The position numbers and the translations under genes are program-made. A stretch of 64,000 nucleotides of DNA, from NCBI RefSeq assembly GCF_900177515.1, contig NZ_FXAK01000007.1, forward strand, positions 2,650,501 through 2,714,500. The letters are read 5' to 3'. This stretch comes from Azospirillum oryzae. Lineage in GTDB: Bacteria; Pseudomonadota; Alphaproteobacteria; Azospirillales; Azospirillaceae. A model generated the notes under the pieces. The model saw only the letters and a list, made by a program, of their open reading frames with translations, was not told the origin of the DNA and made no database searches. This document shows, piece after piece, positions 1 through 9,480 of this stretch; the first letter of the stretch is position 1, and each line of letters begins with the position of its first letter.

Positions 1-436
1 TGAGCGACAGCCCCAGCTCCGCTTGCAGCCGACGCCGGATGAAGGGCCACAGCGCCTGCACCCCTTTGTAGAGCAGATAGGCGCCGAGCAGGAAAAGCCC
101 CATCCCGATCAGGATGCCGGTACCGGCGGACACGGTGACGCCGAGCATCGTCGCGACCGCCACGCCCGCCGCCCCGGCCTGGGTCAGCACCGACAGCCCT
201 TCGGACACCATCACCAGACCGCCCAGCACCTTCAGACACTCCACCAGACCGGGGCCGGATTCCAGGTCGGCGCTCTCCAGGCTGCTGCCGATCCGCGGCA
301 GCATGGTCAGGCGCCCGGCGATGAAGCTGCGCGCCTGCAGAATGGGAACGTAAAGCTGATCCGGGTCCAGGCGGAACGCCTTGGCAAAGGACGTGACCAC
401 CGCCGATTCCGACACCGGCGCATCTGAAAAGCCCAT
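1..436 (-). CDS. Membrane protein, 3' end outside window
   Basis: The N-terminal 145 residues of an unrecognised protein run off the left edge of the window. The ATG at 436 follows a GGGGGA ribosome binding site five bases away. The first ~60 residues are soluble and mixed. Residues ~65-100 form a Gly/Ala/Val-rich hydrophobic stretch, and ~103-125 form a second one (IGMGLFLLGAYLLY), followed by a basic segment, which is compatible with two membrane helices. I do not recognise a family and cannot see the C-terminus. It points away from the next gene and is separated from it by 190 bases. Confidence 0.7.
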   Translation of the reverse strand, partial: MGFSDAPVSESAVVTSFAKAFRLDPDQLYVPILQARSFIAGRLTMLPRIGSSLESADLESGPGLVECLKVLGGLVMVSEGLSVLTQAGAAGVAVATMLGVTVSAGTGILIGMGLFLLGAYLLYKGVQALWPFIRRRLQAELGLSL

Positions 437-626
437 ATTTCCCCCACCGATCGATCATTGGCCGCAATGCGGAGGGCGGAAGCCGTTTTTCGTCTTTTCC
501 GACGCCTTGGACCCGGCATATCCGGTTACCCGTCGGCTTCCGCACCCCTCACCGTCCGCCATGATCGTCCGGCAACATTAAGAAGACAACCTGAGCGGAT
601 CAGAAATTTTCCTGCATATCCATTTC

Positions 627-1088
627 TTAACCAAGCGCGACGATCATGACAACCGCCACTGCGGCTATGGAGACGAGCGGCAGCAGTTCCACGCCGTCAC
701 GCTTCCAGGTCGGCGCACCGCTGTGATGACTACCGGCATGGCCGTCCGCAATGTCGTCTGCCCAGCCATGGCGCGACGGCACCGCACCCGGCGCCGACAC
801 CGCCGGAGCCGCCGGATTCGCCATGTCGACCACGCCGTCGCCACGGTGATAGTCGCCGCGCTGGCGCGCCAGTGCCGGATTGGGCCGGCCCTGCATCAGG
901 CGGGAATCATCCAATTCGACCTCGACTCCGGCAGCCTCCACCCGCTCGATCACCGCGGCGGTTTCCTCCGGGGTCATGCTGTCGACGGGCAGGATCTCGC
1001 CCAGCGCTTCGGCGCTCAGGCGGTTGCCGTTGCGGCGGCCACGGTCGATCAGCGATTGGATGAGGCGGTCGTCAGTGGTGCTGGCCAT
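627..1088 (-). CDS. Stand-alone sigma-70 region 1.1-like protein with C-terminal membrane anchor
   Basis: A 153-residue protein. Residues ~8-60 match the fold signature of RpoD region 1.1: LIDRGRRNGNRLSAEAL, then LPVDSMTPEETAAVIERVE, then AGVEVEL. In housekeeping sigma factors this N-terminal domain occupies the DNA channel of the holoenzyme and blocks free sigma from binding promoters. None of sigma regions 1.2-4 is present. After a His/Gly/Pro-rich linker (~65-125) there is a single hydrophobic segment at the extreme C-terminus (LLPLVSIAAVAVVMIVALG), which suggests a tail anchor with the sigma-like domain in the cytoplasm. It is monocistronic and divergent from msrA. The assignment to the sigma 1.1 family is by sequence pattern; the function is unknown. 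Confidence 0.85.
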   Translation of the reverse strand: MASTTDDRLIQSLIDRGRRNGNRLSAEALGEILPVDSMTPEETAAVIERVEAAGVEVELDDSRLMQGRPNPALARQRGDYHRGDGVVDMANPAAPAVSAPGAVPSRHGWADDIADGHAGSHHSGAPTWKRDGVELLPLVSIAAVAVVMIVALG

Positions 1089-1308
1089 GATGGCTCTCCT
1101 TCTTGACCTTTTTCAAAAGGTGGCCCTCGGAAATCGGGCAGGGCGGTCTACAGGTTCAAACGCACGGAACCGGGCGAAGGTTCACGGCACCCCCCATCCT
1201 CTTCCCCTGCGCCACCTTGCCGCGGCCCGGACTCCACCCGACATAAGTGGTCACTCCAACGGATCGTCATCGATCCGTCGGATCGCGTCACTGATGGGAG
1301 ACCCGACC

Positions 1309-1950
1309 ATGCTGGGGCATTTTCTGCGCAAGCCGGCGACGCTGCCGACGCCGGAGGAGGCGCTGCCCGGCCGCAGCCAACCCGTTCCGGTTCCCGAACA
1401 GCATCACGTCAACGGCCATCGCCTGACCGGCCCCTACCCGCCGGGGCTGAAGGTCATCGACCTCGGGCTCGGCTGTTTCTGGGGAGCGGAGCGCAAATTC
1501 TGGCAGCTTCCCGGCGTCTGGGTGACCGCCGTCGGCTATCAGGGCGGCCACACCCCGAACCCGACCTATGAAGAGGTCTGCTCCGGCCGCACCGGCCACA
1601 CCGAGGCGGTGCGCGTCGTCTATGACCCGGCGATGGTGAAGGTCGAGGATCTGCTGCGCGTCTTCTGGGAATCGCACGACCCGACCCAGGGCATGCGCCA
1701 GGGCAACGACGTCGGCACCCAGTACCGCTCCGCCGTCTACACCCACAGCCCCGCCCAGAAGGCGGCGGCGGAGTCGACGCTGGCCGCCTATCAGGAACGG
1801 CTGGCCCAGGCCGGCTACGGCCCGATCACCACCGAGATCCGCGAGGCTCCGCCCTTCTACTTCGCGGAAGGCTACCACCAGCAGTATCTCGCCAAGAATC
1901 CCAACGGCTATTGCGGGCTGGGCGGCACCGGCGTCACCTGTGCGGCCTGA
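1309..1950 (+). CDS. msrA: Peptide-methionine (S)-S-oxide reductase MsrA
   Basis: A 213-residue cytoplasmic enzyme that reduces the S-epimer of methionine sulfoxide in proteins, repairing oxidative damage with thioredoxin as electron donor. The catalytic GCFWG motif is at ~residues 53-57, followed by GYQGG, YEEVCSGRTGH and the DPTQGMRQGNDVGTQYRS block typical of MsrA. The C-terminal YCGLGGTG segment supplies a resolving cysteine. I chose the ATG at 1309 because GGGAG lies eight bases upstream; an in-frame ATG at 1294 would add five residues. No msrB is adjacent. Confidence 0.96.
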   Translation: MLGHFLRKPATLPTPEEALPGRSQPVPVPEQHHVNGHRLTGPYPPGLKVIDLGLGCFWGAERKFWQLPGVWVTAVGYQGGHTPNPTYEEVCSGRTGHTEAVRVVYDPAMVKVEDLLRVFWESHDPTQGMRQGNDVGTQYRSAVYTHSPAQKAAAESTLAAYQERLAQAGYGPITTEIREAPPFYFAEGYHQQYLAKNPNGYCGLGGTGVTCAA

Positions 1951-2103
1951 TGAAGCGCCGGTAAAGGATGGGATGCGGCGCCCCTGCCGGGCTTAGCCCT
2001 TGCGGTTGCGCCGCACCGGCCCTTGCGGGTATGGTTCGGGCGGCTCTTGAAAGCTCCGGCGGCGTTACCCCGCGGGAGCGCCGCCCGTCCAGCTGCGATT
2101 GTC

Positions 2104-2633
2104 ATGACCAAGGAAAGAACCGAGCTGGCGACGCCGTATCTCAGCGGCCTGCTCGAATTCTGGCTCACCAAATCCGTCGCCGGCCGCCCGCCGGTCCCCA
2201 GCAGCATCGCCCCGGCCGACTTGCGGCCGTGGAAGGACAACATCGCCGTGTTCGAGGTGATCGGGGAGGAATCCGGCACCTTCGTCTACTCCTATTACGG
2301 CAAGGCGCTGGCCGCCGCCTTCGGCCAGTCGCGCCTGGGCGCCACGCTGGACGATCTGCCGCCGGAACAGCGGGCATTGCTGCAGCCGGAATACGAGACG
2401 GTGCGCCGCGAACGGCTGCCCGTCGCCCGTGTCCACACCGCCGTCTTCGGCGGGCGCACCCGCAGTTTCGAACGGCTGGTGCTGCCGATGTCCAGCGACG
2501 GGGTCAGCATCGACAAGCTGCTGGTCGCCGCCTACGAGATGACGCCGCGCGAACTGGCGGCGCGTGCCCCACTTCCAGGCGGCTCCTCCTCCGGTCCAGT
2601 CCCCCTCACCGTTCAGAAGCCGGGAGCCTCGGC

Positions 2634-2637
<4 letters not shown>
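2104..2637 (+). CDS. PAS_5-type PAS domain protein
   Basis: A 177-residue protein whose central part resembles the PAS_5 family common in Rhodospirillales: LLEFWLTKSVAGRPPVPSS, then LRPWKDNIAVFEVI, FVYSYYGKALAAAFGQSRLG, and the closing strand FERLVLPMSSDGVSIDKLLVA. Such proteins carry the PAS fold with no obvious output domain, so it is probably a small sensory or adaptor protein; the ligand is unknown. The open frame extends upstream, but the ATG at 2104 gives a normal family N-terminus. Its stop codon overlaps the start of the downstream ftsK-like gene (ATGA), so the two are probably translationally coupled. Confidence 0.85.
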
Positions 2638-4571
<1,934 letters not shown>

Positions 4572-4598
4572 TCCTCTCTCCCCTGCAAAAGGCTCCCC

Positions 4599-5099
4599 AT
4601 GGACCCCAAGCCGCATTTCGAGACCCTCGCCCGCTACAACCGCTGGGCCAACCGCCGCCTGTACGACGCCGCGGCCCCGTTGTCCGATGCGCAGTTCCGC
4701 GAGGATCGCGGCGCCTTCTTCCGCTCGATGTGCGGCACGCTGAACCACATCCTGGTCGCCGACCGGGTGTGGCTGGAGCGGATCGAAGGCGGCGGGCCGA
4801 AGCCGTCGTCACTCGACGAAATCCTGCATGACGACTTCGCCAGCCTGCGCGCCGCCCGCGAGGCAGAGGACGAGCGCATCCTGCGCGTGGTCGCCGCGAC
4901 TCCGGCGGAGCGGTTCGAGTCGGTCCTCTCCTACCGCAGCATGGCCGGCACGCCGTACGAGCTGCCCTTCGCGCAGGTCCTGACCCACGTCTTCAACCAC
5001 CAGACCCACCATCGCGGACAGGCGCACACGCTGCTCGGTCAGTTCGGGCTGGCGACTCCGGTGCTGGATTTCGTCTATTTCCTGCTGGAAGCGAAATGA
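4599..5099 (+). CDS. DinB-family metal-dependent protein
   Basis: A 166-residue four-helix-bundle protein of the DinB/YfiT superfamily. It opens with HFETLARYNRWANRRLY, carries the first metal-ligand histidine in GTLNHILVADRVWLERI and the other two in HVFNHQTHHRGQAHTLL, a pattern close to the three-His Ni/Zn site of the family. Members include thiol S-transferases (bacillithiol, mycothiol) and uncharacterised stress proteins; the substrate here cannot be inferred. Start supported by AAAGG six bases upstream. It overlaps the next gene by four bases, so the two form an operon. Confidence 0.9.
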   Translation: MDPKPHFETLARYNRWANRRLYDAAAPLSDAQFREDRGAFFRSMCGTLNHILVADRVWLERIEGGGPKPSSLDEILHDDFASLRAAREAEDERILRVVAATPAERFESVLSYRSMAGTPYELPFAQVLTHVFNHQTHHRGQAHTLLGQFGLATPVLDFVYFLLEAK

Positions 5100-5710
5100 G
5101 CCGCCCCATCACCGACCTCGCCGCGCTGGAAGCCCTCTATGGCGAGCCGGTCGCCGCCTCCGTCGCCAAGGAGGTGCCGGCGCTGACGCCCGGCTATCGC
5201 GCGCTGATCGAGGCGTCGCCCTTCCTCATCCTCGCCACCAGCGGGCCGGGCGGGCTGGACGCCTCGCCGCGCGGCGACGGGCCGGGCTTCGTCCGGGTGG
5301 CGGACGACCGCACCCTGCAGATCCCTGACCGCCGCGGCAACAACCGCATCGACAGCCTGCGCAACATCCTGGCCGATCCGCGGGTCGGGCTGCTGTTCCT
5401 GGTGCCGGGCCTGAACGAGACGCTGCGCGTCAACGGCCGTGCGGTGATCGATACCGACCCCGCGCTGTGCGACAGCTTCGCCGTCGACGGCAAGGCGCCG
5501 AAGTCGGTGCTGGTGGTCACCATCGAGACGGTGTTCTTCCAGTGCGCCCGCGCCCTGCTGCGCTCCCGCCTATGGGATCCGGCGGCCCAGGTACGGCGGA
5601 GCGACCTGCCGTCGACAGGCGCCTTGCTGGCGGAGGCCAGTGCCGGGCGCGAGGGCGGCGACGCCTATGACCGGTCGCTGGCCGAGCGGATTCCGAAGTC
5701 GCTCTACTGA
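5096..5710 (+). CDS. PPOX-type FMN-dependent flavoprotein (MSMEG_1061-like)
   Basis: A 204-residue protein with the pyridoxamine 5'-phosphate oxidase-like split-barrel fold. Family segments are FLILATSGPGGLDASPRGDGPGFVRV, where the flavin-binding barrel begins, LQIPDRRGNNRIDSLRNIL, and VGLLFLVPGLNETLRVNGRA. The C-terminal helix CARALLRSRLWDP is typical of the MSMEG_1061 group of putative pyridoxamine-oxidase-like flavoproteins. The physiological substrate is unknown. It starts inside the stop of the DinB gene (ATGA), with GGAAGCGA as ribosome binding site, suggesting a co-translated two-gene unit. Confidence 0.88.
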   Translation: MSRPITDLAALEALYGEPVAASVAKEVPALTPGYRALIEASPFLILATSGPGGLDASPRGDGPGFVRVADDRTLQIPDRRGNNRIDSLRNILADPRVGLLFLVPGLNETLRVNGRAVIDTDPALCDSFAVDGKAPKSVLVVTIETVFFQCARALLRSRLWDPAAQVRRSDLPSTGALLAEASAGREGGDAYDRSLAERIPKSLY

Positions 5711-5720
5711 ACCTTGGCCG

Positions 5721-7856
5721 CTACTGCGCGGCGAGCCTGCCGGGAACCGGCAATTGAGCGCCGCCGTCCGGCAGCCTAATGGTGAAGACGGAGCCCTCGT
5801 CGCGCACGCTCTCCACCGTCAGGGTGCCGCCATGGGCGGCGACGATCTTCTGCGTCATGTAGAGCCCCAGCCCCGACCCCTTGGTCCCGCGTGAGGACGA
5901 GGCGCGGAAATAGATCGAACCGATGCGCTCCACCTCGTCGGGGCTCATGCCGCGGCCCTGGTCGGCGACGCGGATGACGATGCCGCCGCCATCATCGCCG
6001 GCGCTCACCCGGACCGGCGTGTCCGGAGGCGAGTAGCGCAACGCGTTCTGCACCAGATTGCCGATCGCCACCCCCAGGAACGGCGCGTCGGCCAGAAGCG
6101 TGCGGTCGGGAGCCTCCACCGACAGTTCCAGACGCTCTTCCGCCTCCGTCCCCGTCAGGCCAGCGCGAACCTCATCCAACAGCTGGCCCAGCGCCACCGG
6201 TTCCGGCTTCAGGGCCAGCGCCCCCTGATCCAGCGCATCGGCGGACAGGAACAGTTCCACCAGATCCGCCATCTTGCGGGTGGTGTTGCGGATGCGCTGC
6301 AGCCGGGTCAGCGCCGACGGCGCCTCCACCGCTCCCGACAGCTCGATCATCTGCGCGGCGCTGTCGATGGAGGCCAGCGGGGTGCGGAACTCGTGCGACA
6401 GCATGGCGACGAAGCTGCGCTGCTCCTCCGCCCGCTTGGTGGCGAAGGCCGATTCCTCGCGGGCGCGCAACCGCTCCGTCTGCAGGCGGCCGATGCGGAG
6501 GGCCAGACCGGTACCCAGCACCAGCACCGCCAGCATCGAGGAGATCTGATAGGGATCGGCGACGGCGAAATCGGCCGGCAGGACACCGCGCAGCGACATC
6601 TGCGTCAACAGCAGCCCGCAAAGCGAGATCAGCGTGCTGGCAAGATAAAAGCGCGGGGTCGGGTCGGCGCGGTTCAGCCAGGTCATGCGCGCGGTCAGCA
6701 CCAGCGCGACCACCACGACGATCAGCGCCGACAGCGTCACGATCGGGTTGGTCAGGGTGTAGAGCGGCGAAACCGTCGACGGCAGCATCAGCAGGGCCAG
6801 CAGCGCCAGCCCCTGGTAGCAGCGGCGCAGCCAGGGCGCCCAGGTCCGCAGGTCGAGGATATAGACCCACATGATCAGCGCCGCGGCAAAGCCCAGGAAA
6901 CCGCTGCTGCCCACCATCATGTTCATGAACCAGCCCGGCAGGTCCGGCAGCAGGGTGGCGGCGATGCCGTTGGCGAACAGGTAGTAACAGAAGACGGTGG
7001 CGACATAGGCGGTGTAGGCCAGCAGTGCCCCATCGCGCAGCAGAAGGCCCAGCGCGACATAGCCCAGGACCAGAATGCCCAGCACCCCCAGGAACAGCCC
7101 CTGGAACAGCAGATCGGTCGTCTGGTGGCCGATATAGGCGGCCGGCGCCCACACCCGCGCAGACAGGCGGATGGCGCTGACCGAATCGACGCGCAGATAG
7201 AGCGAGACCGACTGTCCTTCCGGCAGGGTCAGCGGCAGGGCATGCAGCCGGGTCTTCATCGGCCGCTGGCTGAAGGGGACGAAATCGCCCAGCCGGACCA
7301 GCCGGTAGGCGGCGGAATCCTGCGGCCGGCCCGCTGCCGCCGTCGCCTTCGGCCCGATGCCCTTTGGCCCGATGCCCTTTGGAATGAACAGGTCGAGATG
7401 GTCGATATAGGCTTCGCCCATCTCCAGCAGCCAGTCGGCCGGGGCGCCGGGCTCCCGCATCAGGTCGAAGCGGTACCAATGGATGTCGCGGGTCTGGCCG
7501 GCGCCGCGGAAATCCTCCCGCGGCTCCATTCCGCCATCGCCATCGGCCTTCAGAACGTCGGCGAAGTCCAGCTTGCGGTCGGGATCGACCAGCCGGGCGA
7601 AATGGCCGGCCAGCGTCGCGCCGGTGGTGGCGGGGCCCAGCAGCAATGGCTCCACGGCCGCTCCCGCCGCATGCGCCGCACCGGCGAAGAACGGCAGGAC
7701 TGCCCAGAGCAGGACGAACAGCCTTGCGATCCGGCGAAAATGAACGGGTATCGCAGCCGCGGGAGCCGCGTCGCATGCGCCGCCGACGGTTCGCCGGGCC
7801 GGCAAGCTGCCTTTCCCGCTTCCGCCTTCACGGCCGTTGTTCAAGTCCGTCGTCAT
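5721..7856 (-). CDS. 7TMR-DISM sensor histidine kinase
   Basis: A 711-residue membrane kinase. A signal-like hydrophobic segment lies at ~45-65. A periplasmic 7TMR-DISMED2 domain follows (~75-235; FARLVDPDRKL, HWYRFDL, LYLRVDSVSAIRLSARVW), then seven transmembrane helices (~250-455), a short coiled segment, HisKA with H488 in SHEFRTPLAS, and HATPase_c with N box NLVQNALRYS, G1 DQGRGM and G2 GSGLGLY. DISM domains often sense carbohydrates. No response regulator gene is adjacent, so its partner is encoded elsewhere. The start at 7856 has no clear ribosome binding site. A 15-bp duplication places GPKGIG repeats in the periplasmic domain. Confidence 0.93.
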   Translation of the reverse strand: MTTDLNNGREGGSGKGSLPARRTVGGACDAAPAAAIPVHFRRIARLFVLLWAVLPFFAGAAHAAGAAVEPLLLGPATTGATLAGHFARLVDPDRKLDFADVLKADGDGGMEPREDFRGAGQTRDIHWYRFDLMREPGAPADWLLEMGEAYIDHLDLFIPKGIGPKGIGPKATAAAGRPQDSAAYRLVRLGDFVPFSQRPMKTRLHALPLTLPEGQSVSLYLRVDSVSAIRLSARVWAPAAYIGHQTTDLLFQGLFLGVLGILVLGYVALGLLLRDGALLAYTAYVATVFCYYLFANGIAATLLPDLPGWFMNMMVGSSGFLGFAAALIMWVYILDLRTWAPWLRRCYQGLALLALLMLPSTVSPLYTLTNPIVTLSALIVVVVALVLTARMTWLNRADPTPRFYLASTLISLCGLLLTQMSLRGVLPADFAVADPYQISSMLAVLVLGTGLALRIGRLQTERLRAREESAFATKRAEEQRSFVAMLSHEFRTPLASIDSAAQMIELSGAVEAPSALTRLQRIRNTTRKMADLVELFLSADALDQGALALKPEPVALGQLLDEVRAGLTGTEAEERLELSVEAPDRTLLADAPFLGVAIGNLVQNALRYSPPDTPVRVSAGDDGGGIVIRVADQGRGMSPDEVERIGSIYFRASSSRGTKGSGLGLYMTQKIVAAHGGTLTVESVRDEGSVFTIRLPDGGAQLPVPGRLAAQ
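7351..7380. repeat. Two 15-bp tandem copies inside the histidine kinase gene
   Basis: GGCCCGATGCCCTTT occurs twice head to tail (7351-7365, 7366-7380). On the coding (minus) strand it gives a repeated five-residue unit (KGIGP) at about residues 160-170, in a loop of the DISMED2 domain. The repeat keeps the reading frame and is identical between copies, so it is a recent duplication. Confidence 0.9.
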
Positions 7857-7945
7857 CGTAAGGTATGAATAAAGCTAAAGTTTTAGGAAAAGATTAAGCT
7901 GGTATGTATTTTGTCCTCTGGAATGCGGCCCCTTCCTGAGCCGCC

Positions 7946-8689
7946 TTAGATACGCGACGGCGACAGCCTGAACTCCACGACGGCATCGGTCGAGGCGAGG
8001 GCGCCGACCAGCGCCATCGGATCGGGATCGCCCTTTCCCTGCAGCACCAGTTGGCATTCGAACTGGCCGCTGCCGCTGGCGAGGTGGAAGGCCCAGTCGA
8101 TCACCTCGAACCCGTGCTTCTTGGCCTGTGCCCGCAAATCCTCCGGCGGCGGCGCCTTGTCGCGCGGGAAGACCAGGGTCAGATGGATCACCGACTGGTG
8201 CGGCAGCAGACGCTCGACCGGCTGCAGCAGGCTCATCACCAGAATGGTCAGCAGCGCCGCGGCGATGGCGACCGCATAGAAGCCGAGCCCGATGGTGATG
8301 CCGATGGCGGAGGTCGCCCAGATCGACGCGGCGGTGGACAGGCCGCGGATCGACAGCCCTTCGCGCATGATGACCCCTGCGCCGAGGAAGCCGATGCCGG
8401 TGACGATTCCCTGGATCACCCGCGTCGGATCGCCCACCAGCGCCGCCCCTTGCGCCGCCCCCTGCGTCCCGATGCCGCCATACCACATCGACGGGTAGGC
8501 GTTGACCACGGTCAGCGCAGCCGACGCCAGGCAGACCAGCCCGTAGGTCCGCATCCCGGCCGCCCGGCCGTGATAGCTGCGCTCGTACCCCAGCAGCAGC
8601 CCAACCGCCAAAGCCCCTAAAAGATGGAGGAGAATCAATCCGTTGGTCGCCAGCTCGGCTGGCGACCAGTAGGAGCGCAGCAAATCCAT
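7946..8689 (-). CDS. MgtC/SapB-family membrane protein
   Basis: A 247-residue inner-membrane protein. The N-terminal half has the MgtC signature: LLGALAVGLLLGYERSYHGR, then AGMRTYGLVCLASA, then GIVTGIGFLGAGVIMREG and GLSTAASIWATSAIGI. About five helices are followed by a soluble C-terminal domain (~165-247) of ACT-like type. MgtC proteins act in adaptation to low magnesium or acidity and can modulate the F1Fo ATPase; which role applies here is unknown. The ATG at 8689 has AGGA seven bases upstream; an alternative ATG at 8725 adds twelve residues but has a badly spaced ribosome binding site. Confidence 0.9.
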   Translation of the reverse strand: MDLLRSYWSPAELATNGLILLHLLGALAVGLLLGYERSYHGRAAGMRTYGLVCLASAALTVVNAYPSMWYGGIGTQGAAQGAALVGDPTRVIQGIVTGIGFLGAGVIMREGLSIRGLSTAASIWATSAIGITIGLGFYAVAIAAALLTILVMSLLQPVERLLPHQSVIHLTLVFPRDKAPPPEDLRAQAKKHGFEVIDWAFHLASGSGQFECQLVLQGKGDPDPMALVGALASTDAVVEFRLSPSRI

Positions 8690-8812
8690 GGCCCATCCTA
8701 TCGCAAACCGGAGCGTCCGGTTCATGCCCTCGGCATCACTCTAACGCAGCCGGAGGCGGCGCGCCCGCGCGGCGCAAGGCGCCATTCCGTCACAGGGCGT
8801 GTAGGGCCCCGC

Positions 8813-8861
8813 TTGACCTGGGTCAATTCCAGACCGCCGGAAAGTACCGATACTAAGGGCC
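8813..8861 (+). promoter_or_regulatory. FNR/CRP-family operator and promoter of napEDABC
   Basis: TTGACCTGGGTCAA at 8813-8826 is a perfect dyad matching the FNR/Nnr-type consensus TTGAY-N4-RTCAA. A class II activator centred at -41.5 would place +1 at 8861. A -10-like hexamer GATACT lies at exactly the expected -12 to -7 (8849-8854), and no -35 hexamer is evident, as in activator-dependent promoters. The predicted 5' leader to napE is about 100 bases. Which family member (FNR, FixK, Nnr, Dnr) binds cannot be told from the site. Confidence 0.82.
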
Positions 8862-8959
8862 GAAAACCGGTACCTAAGTATCAGGCTAAAGAACTGACAC
8901 CCGGACCGGCTCAGACCATTTCCGCTCCGCCCCGTTCCGCTCCGACCGAGAGTGCCGCC

Positions 8960-9154
8960 ATGAGGCCCATCCCTTCCCCCGTCCTGTCCCATCCGTCCGA
9001 CCGGAAGGCGACCGACTCCGCGCCGGCCCCGACCCGCCGGGCCGAAGGGCTGATGTTCCTGTGGCTGGCATTCCTGGTCTGGCCGTTGATCGCCGTCGGC
9101 ACCGTCGCCGCCTATGGCTTCTCGATCTGGATGTACCAGCTCCTCACCCACTGA
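8960..9154 (+). CDS. napE: Periplasmic nitrate reductase accessory protein NapE
   Basis: A 64-residue protein with one transmembrane helix (LMFLWLAFLVWPLIAVGTVAAYGFSIW, approx. 31-57) and a cytoplasmic, Pro/Ser-rich N-terminus. NapE is a small integral membrane protein found at the head of nap operons such as that of Paracoccus; its exact role is unclear. Identification rests on the WP-x(6,8)-YGF-x(2)-WM pattern and on position, ten bases before napD. I chose the ATG at 8960; the frame is open further upstream, but that would run through the promoter. Confidence 0.88.
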   Translation: MRPIPSPVLSHPSDRKATDSAPAPTRRAEGLMFLWLAFLVWPLIAVGTVAAYGFSIWMYQLLTH

Positions 9155-9163
9155 GTCCCCGAT

Positions 9164-9430
9164 ATGCCCCGCGCCCCCGAAGTCCACATCTCCAGCCTCG
9201 TCATCCAGCACAGTCCTGACCGCACCGACGCGCTGCGCGAAGCGGCGGCCTCCGTCGCCGGGCTGGAGTGGTGCGCGGCGGAGAACGGCAAGGCGGTGGT
9301 GACGCTGGTCACCGCCAGCGCGGCCGAGGTGGTCGACCGCATCGCCCTGCTGAACGCCGTCCCCGGCGTGCACAGCACCACCATGGTCTACCACCACTAC
9401 GAACCTGCGGACGCGATCGACGCCGCCTGA
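9164..9430 (+). CDS. napD: NapA maturation chaperone NapD
   Basis: An 88-residue cytoplasmic chaperone that binds the twin-arginine signal peptide of NapA and holds export until the cofactors are inserted. The ferredoxin-like NapD fold is recognisable from VHISSLVIQ at the N-terminus, GLEWCAAENGKAVVTL in the middle and the MVYHHYE strand near the end. It lies between napE and napA, about 50 bases before the napA start, as in other napEDABC operons. Confidence 0.93.
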   Translation: MPRAPEVHISSLVIQHSPDRTDALREAAASVAGLEWCAAENGKAVVTLVTASAAEVVDRIALLNAVPGVHSTTMVYHHYEPADAIDAA

Positions 9431-9480
9431 GGGCGGCGCAGTCCCGAACGAAATTCCTCCGAAACTGGAGTCTGCCTGCC

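Noticed and set aside
8841..8880. TAC-containing heptamers resembling NarL sites in the nap promoter
   Set aside because: Each differs from TACYYMT by at least one base, their arrangement is irregular, and NarL is not usual in this group.
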